Origin: Candidatus Hydrogenedentota bacterium
Lineage (GTDB): Bacteria > Hydrogenedentota > Hydrogenedentia > Hydrogenedentiales > CAITNO01
Length of the DNA stretch: 9,942 bases
Assembly (NCBI GenBank): GCA_903922535.1
Contig: CAIXUF010000625.1
Location: forward strand, 1 to 9,942
Reading direction: 5' to 3'
Shown: positions 6,967 to 9,942 of the stretch, one piece after another
Position numbering within the stretch: position 1 is the stretch's first letter
Layout of the letters: the number at the start of each line of letters is the position of its first letter
Position numbers and translations under genes: made by a program
Notes under the pieces: generated by a model
What the model was told of the DNA's origin: nothing
Databases searched by the model: none
What the model saw: only the letters and a program-made list of their open reading frames with translations

Positions 6967-7116
6967 TCAGGTCGAACCCTTGCTGAGCAGGGGGGCAACA
7001 GTAAGCAACAGCGCGCCGACGGAACTGAGCACGGTGCCGACGATGTTCAGGATTGAATTCAGGCTCGTCTGGGCGCGAGACACGGTCGGCCGGGTCACGC
7101 AGTGCACATGCTTCAT
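6967..7116 (-). CDS. 49-residue hydrophobic peptide, copy 2 of a tandem paralogous pair
   Basis: The ATG at 7116 is preceded by GAGGAG (7130-7125) with an 8-base spacer. The product begins MKHVHCVTRPTVSRAQTS, continues LNSILNIVGTVLSSVGALLL and ends TVAPLLSKGST. Its first 18 residues are polar and basic; about 19-44 form one long hydrophobic helix. Residues shared with copy 1 include MKHV, VTRP, RAQ, IVGTV, SS, GALLLT and SK, in identical register without gaps. The copies are 150 bases apart and their spacers are unrelated, so the duplication is old and the coding part has been kept by selection. It lies 217 bases downstream of the membrane-anchored protein ending at 7334 and may be read from the promoter at 7875-7904 or from one in the gap. 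The family is unknown to me, and function is not assigned. Confidence 0.8.
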   Translation of the reverse strand: MKHVHCVTRPTVSRAQTSLNSILNIVGTVLSSVGALLLTVAPLLSKGST

Positions 7117-7238
7117 GATGCGTTCTCCTCACAAAACGTGATGGTTTCCTTACCAATTGGGCACAACACCGGGCTGCGTCCAAAGAATTCCCGCAAGTCT
7201 ACCATGTTCAGTTGAGGGAACGAAAACAACGCTCACCC

Positions 7239-7310
7239 AACGGCCGACACATGCGGCTCATGGACAATTGCGTCCATTAATACCCCGCAGACCGTCGGCC
7301 GTTACGGCCG
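7239..7310 (-). promoter_or_regulatory. Possible leader with competing hairpins upstream of the peptide genes
   Basis: In minus-strand transcript order there is first a tight hairpin from CGGCCGT (7296-7302) and ACGGCCG (7304-7310). A second hairpin, ATGGAC with GTCCAT (7260-7277), follows. Last comes AACGGCCGAC (7239-7248). That segment is a perfect 10-base inverted copy of 7294-7303, which overlaps the first hairpin. The first hairpin and the 10-bp long-range stem therefore cannot form together, a layout seen in attenuators and other RNA switches. It could instead just be the 3' end structure of the 7334 gene; no U-run follows. Confidence 0.4.
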
Positions 7311-7333
7311 CCGCCCTCCGGACGGTCCGCGGC

Positions 7334-7789
7334 TCATTTCACGCGGACAATCGGCACTCCCTGTTTGGAGACAAGTTTGGTGCCGCTGATGATCAGTTCC
7401 GTCGTGTATTCCTTGCCGTCAAAGCTGGTATTGAGAATAAGTTTTGGCCCTTCGATATGCCATTTTCCGGGGAGTGAATCCACGCCGTACTTTGCCTTCG
7501 CCAACTGGCGGACCATCATGCTGTCGGAACCCGCAACAGCCTGTCCGTTTGCGTTGAAGCTGACCTTCAGCGTGAACCCCTGTATCGTGACGTTCCAGAT
7601 GGAGCCGATCATGTCGGCCTCTTTGAGCAGGGGCGGCAAAAGGGGCTCCTGGGCCTGCGCGGCGGCGGTTTTGCCGCCGGCGGCCGCATTGGCGCGATAC
7701 GCGGAAATGGCTTTGGGTCCGCCGACGAAAGCGGCCAAGAGCAAGACCACGCCAACAACACTAAATATGACTCGCTTGTTACTGTCCAC
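7334..7789 (-). CDS. Membrane-anchored protein with C-terminal beta-rich domain, unknown function
   Basis: The protein is 151 residues from a GTG at 7789, which has AGGAG (7805-7801) 11 bases upstream. A second in-frame GTG at 7819 would add ten residues but lacks a good ribosome site. MDSNKR is followed by a single hydrophobic anchor, VIFSVVGVVLLLAAFVGG (7-24). An Ala- and Gly-rich linker runs to about 48. A compact domain follows from about 57 to 151, with alternating strands and pieces such as GSIWNV, VSFNANG, PGKWHIEG and ISGTKLV, reminiscent of small lipocalin-like or barrel folds. The likely topology is N-terminus inside with the domain outside the membrane. I do not recognise the family. 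A good promoter lies upstream, and the two 49-residue peptide genes lie downstream on the same strand, so they may form one functional unit. Confidence 0.75.
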   Translation of the reverse strand: MDSNKRVIFSVVGVVLLLAAFVGGPKAISAYRANAAAGGKTAAAQAQEPLLPPLLKEADMIGSIWNVTIQGFTLKVSFNANGQAVAGSDSMMVRQLAKAKYGVDSLPGKWHIEGPKLILNTSFDGKEYTTELIISGTKLVSKQGVPIVRVK

Positions 7790-7874
7790 AGAATGACCAA
7801 CTCCTGCACGGTTGTCCACCGAACTTCATCACCATCCGGCACCCGTCCTGCGGCGGGCCTCCCCGATTAATTTG

Positions 7875-7904
7875 ATTTTAGCGGTTTGGGGGCGGTTTGG
7901 TCAA
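7875..7904 (-). promoter_or_regulatory. Sigma70-type promoter for the gene ending at 7334
   Basis: On the minus strand TTGACC (7904-7899) is followed after 18 bases by TAAAAT (7880-7875). Each box matches five of six consensus bases. Transcription would start near 7868, giving a leader of about 80 bases to the GTG at 7789. It lies in the 220-base gap after the SGNH hydrolase stop and indicates a separate transcription unit for the small membrane protein and perhaps the peptide pair. Confidence 0.65.
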
Positions 7905-8012
7905 GCCGGGATCGGCAAGAGGGCACACAGCCGCCCATTCACAGCCAGGGCTCCTGTGCCGAAACAACGCGGTGAAGCGCGACGGCTGGCAATCCCTTTT
8001 GGCGCGCAAATG

Positions 8013-9581
8013 CTATGGCAGCAGGCCGCGCTGGCGGAGCCTGTCCTCAAGGAGGGGGCTGAGACGGTCAAACACAAGCCGCGCCTTGGTCTCGATGCCG
8101 CGGTTCTTCATGTGGCAGATGTCGCCAAAAACATCGGTGCCGCCGCGCAATTCCGCGGCGACATCGATCACCGGAACGCCTGTCTCGCGGCCAAGCGCCG
8201 CGAGTTCGCGGTTGAACAGCGCCAGCACACGCAGGTAGGAGGAGAAGGTGACGTAGCGGCCGCCCCATTCGAGCTGGGTGTAGCAGTCCATGTAATCGCG
8301 CCCGGTGCGGTCTAGTTTTTCGGGGGCAGGCGCGGCAAAGGTGCAAAGCACGGTCTCCACGCCTGCGGCGCGCGCCTGTTCGATGATGAAGCGGATGCTG
8401 GACATTTTCGCGTTTCGTATGTCCTCGGCCATCCGTGCCTCGCCGGGCAGAAGCCACGCGTTGAAGTGGTTGTTGACAAAGCGCGATTCCCGCGCGCGTC
8501 TCTGCCACGGGGAGGCGTCTTTGTTGACCCACATGGGAAAGAGGTCGTGGCAGATGTCGTTCACCGCGATGTAGGTGATGATCAGGTCGGGCTGCAGGGC
8601 AAGATAGTCCGCCAGTTTTATCTTGTGCTTGAGTGAATTCATTCCGGAGATGCCCGCGTTGATCACATCCACATGCTGCCCGCCAAACCTGTTGTTGGCC
8701 AGGTATTCAAGTATGTTCGGGTAGGTCAGGTCGTTCGAGGGTCCCTCCTCCGTGGTCGAGGCGCCCATGCACAGCACGCGAAACACGCCGGCTGGCTTGG
8801 GAAGGATCACGTCATCGTCGCGCAGGCCCACATTGTTTACGGCGAATTTCTCCGAAACGCCAAGAACATTGCGCAGGGCATCGCGCCGTTCGTGGGGGCG
8901 GTAAGAGAAGAAATCCCGCTCCCAAAGGTTCTTCGGGTCGGGCGCGGGCGCTGCGGGGTCGGGCCAGAACAGCAGGGCATAGGGCGGCACGGCGCTGACG
9001 TCCGCCCCCGTGGGGCCGGGATTTGGGCAGGCGATCATGCAGTACCAGGTGGATCCGTCCGCACTGTCAATCAGCGCCGGCGGAGCTCCCGCCGCCACCG
9101 ACGGCAGTTCGTCCGCAATGCGCCGGGCGTCATCGGCGCCGACAAAATCCGCCGGGGTCTTGCCGCCGCGATAGTTCACCTCCGCGTAGGCCTTGACCAC
9201 CATGCCCCGTCCGTCCACAAGCACCACTTTGGCGCGGAATGCGGTTGTGAATGCATAGCGTTCCCATTCGTCAAGCAGGATGAAGTGGGCGGCGCGGCGG
9301 GCGGCCGTGGCCTTCTTGTCAGGAACGGGCTGCGGCGTCGTGGACTGTCCCGCGCCGCGATAACGGTCCCGTACGGCGACGTCTTCCAGTTCCGGCGAGA
9401 AAACATCCTGTCCACCCGCCACCGGCCAGTCGCTTTTGTTCTGACGCGCCAGCGCAAAGGGATTGGTCTTCATAATGTGCTGCCACTGAACGCGTTCCCA
9501 CAGCTCCAGGCCCAGCGCGACCATCACCACCCAAACGAGGACAAGGACTCCGTAAAACACCCGTCTTGCGTACCGCCTCAT
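8013..9581 (-). CDS. Membrane-anchored SGNH/GDSL-family hydrolase
   Basis: The protein is 522 residues. A basic start (MRRYARR) and one hydrophobic segment (8-25) suggest a signal anchor that holds the enzyme outside the cytoplasm. The first half (about 40-245) is a poorly recognisable region with Trp, Pro and Ala stretches. The catalytic half starts near 265: block I is VLCMGASTTEEG with Ser275, block II NAGISG around 308-313, block III AVND with Asn341, and block V DICH with Asp487 and His490. These supply the Ser-Asp-His triad and oxyanion residues of SGNH hydrolases, with GAS replacing the usual GDS. The family removes or transfers acyl groups on lipids, glycans or peptidoglycan. The start codon overlaps the stop of the TPR gene (ATGA at 9581-9578), so the two are probably translationally coupled. 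The substrate is unknown. Confidence 0.87.
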   Translation of the reverse strand: MRRYARRVFYGVLVLVWVVMVALGLELWERVQWQHIMKTNPFALARQNKSDWPVAGGQDVFSPELEDVAVRDRYRGAGQSTTPQPVPDKKATAARRAAHFILLDEWERYAFTTAFRAKVVLVDGRGMVVKAYAEVNYRGGKTPADFVGADDARRIADELPSVAAGAPPALIDSADGSTWYCMIACPNPGPTGADVSAVPPYALLFWPDPAAPAPDPKNLWERDFFSYRPHERRDALRNVLGVSEKFAVNNVGLRDDDVILPKPAGVFRVLCMGASTTEEGPSNDLTYPNILEYLANNRFGGQHVDVINAGISGMNSLKHKIKLADYLALQPDLIITYIAVNDICHDLFPMWVNKDASPWQRRARESRFVNNHFNAWLLPGEARMAEDIRNAKMSSIRFIIEQARAAGVETVLCTFAAPAPEKLDRTGRDYMDCYTQLEWGGRYVTFSSYLRVLALFNRELAALGRETGVPVIDVAAELRGGTDVFGDICHMKNRGIETKARLVFDRLSPLLEDRLRQRGLLP

Positions 9582-9942
9582 TGCGGGACCGCCGCGCCGG
9601 ACTTTGCCGCCTGCGCCTTGTCGAGCACGATTTTGGAACGCAGGTCGCCGGGGTCGAGCGAGACGGCCTTCTCCGCCGCCTTGATCGCGTCGTCAACGCG
9701 TCCCGCACCCAGATATGCGCTGGCCAGCACCGTGTGGGCCCATGCGTCGTTGGGCAGCAGATCGATCGCGCGCAGCGCGGCGTCCGCAGCCTCCCCGTAA
9801 CGGCCGAGGTCGAGCAGCAGCATGGCGATGTTCACATGGGACCAAGGATAGGTGGAATAGTCCAGGTCCACCGACGCGCGGAATGCCGCCAGCGCCTCCT
9901 CCGAACGGCCCGCCTCCTTGAGCGCCATGCCGAGGTAGGACC
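9578..9942 (-). CDS. TPR protein, C-terminal part (5' end outside window)
   Basis: The frame runs from the right edge to TGA at 9580-9578. Codons between 9942 and the first visible ATG (SYLG before MALKEAGR) fit the TPR pattern, so the true start lies beyond the edge. About three TPR motifs are visible: MALKEAGRSEEALAAFRASV; an AMLLLDLGRYGEAADAALRA unit; and a final ASAYLGAGRVDDAIKAAEKA unit ending in VSLDPGD. The C-terminus is AKSGAAVPQ. TPR proteins serve as binding scaffolds. The four-base overlap with the SGNH gene suggests equal expression and a joint task, for example positioning the hydrolase. It could also be the tail of a longer membrane protein like the TMTC-like gene at 834. Confidence 0.82.
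   Translation of the reverse strand, partial: SYLGMALKEAGRSEEALAAFRASVDLDYSTYPWSHVNIAMLLLDLGRYGEAADAALRAIDLLPNDAWAHTVLASAYLGAGRVDDAIKAAEKAVSLDPGDLRSKIVLDKAQAAKSGAAVPQ

Noticed and set aside
6680..7141. Plus-strand frame of 153 codons over both peptide genes
   Set aside because: It only mirrors the duplicated minus-strand peptides and has no ribosome site. The minus frames have matching starts, stops and conservation.
8673..9800. Plus-strand open frame of 375 codons opposite the SGNH gene
   Set aside because: The minus strand has the full SGNH block set and coupling to the TPR gene, and the plus product has no domain.

Overview
The window is a GC-rich bacterial stretch with eight protein genes I can defend; two of them run off the window edges. 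A TMTC-type membrane protein with many TPRs, a B12-type radical SAM enzyme, a radical SAM/SPASM enzyme and an SGNH hydrolase coupled to a TPR protein are together reminiscent of large environmental genomes of the Planctomycetota, Hydrogenedentota or Verrucomicrobiota kind. That placement is an impression from gene content, not a computed assignment.

Left part (1-4456). A secreted protein starts at 158 on the minus strand and runs off the left edge. About 675 bases without a convincing gene follow. Next, on the minus strand, is a 752-residue TMTC-like membrane protein carrying nine 34-residue TPRs. A 350-base divergent spacer separates it from a plus-strand radical SAM/SPASM enzyme, whose start I place at a GTG at 3443.

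Middle (4457-6666). The SPASM gene converges on a minus-strand B12-binding-type radical SAM enzyme; an 8-bp hairpin lies between their ends. Upstream of the B12-type gene are about 575 bases with several inverted repeats, no convincing gene, and a good intrinsic terminator (6608-6635) belonging to the genes further right.

Right part (6667-9942), all minus strand. In transcription order: a TPR protein (5' end outside the window) whose stop overlaps the start of an SGNH hydrolase; a clear sigma70-type promoter (7875-7904); a 151-residue membrane-anchored protein with a beta-rich domain; and two tandem paralogous peptides of exactly 49 residues each, followed by the terminator.

The most interesting item is this peptide pair. 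Each has its own Shine-Dalgarno sequence, they share 30 of 49 residues by hand count, and many codon differences are synonymous. Both consist of a cationic N-terminal segment and one hydrophobic helix with a stripe of small residues. I do not recognise the family. The 217-base gap upstream of the pair holds inverted repeats that could form competing hairpins. The rest of the window looks like envelope glycan or lipid modification and secretion functions, but no shared pathway can be proven from the sequence.
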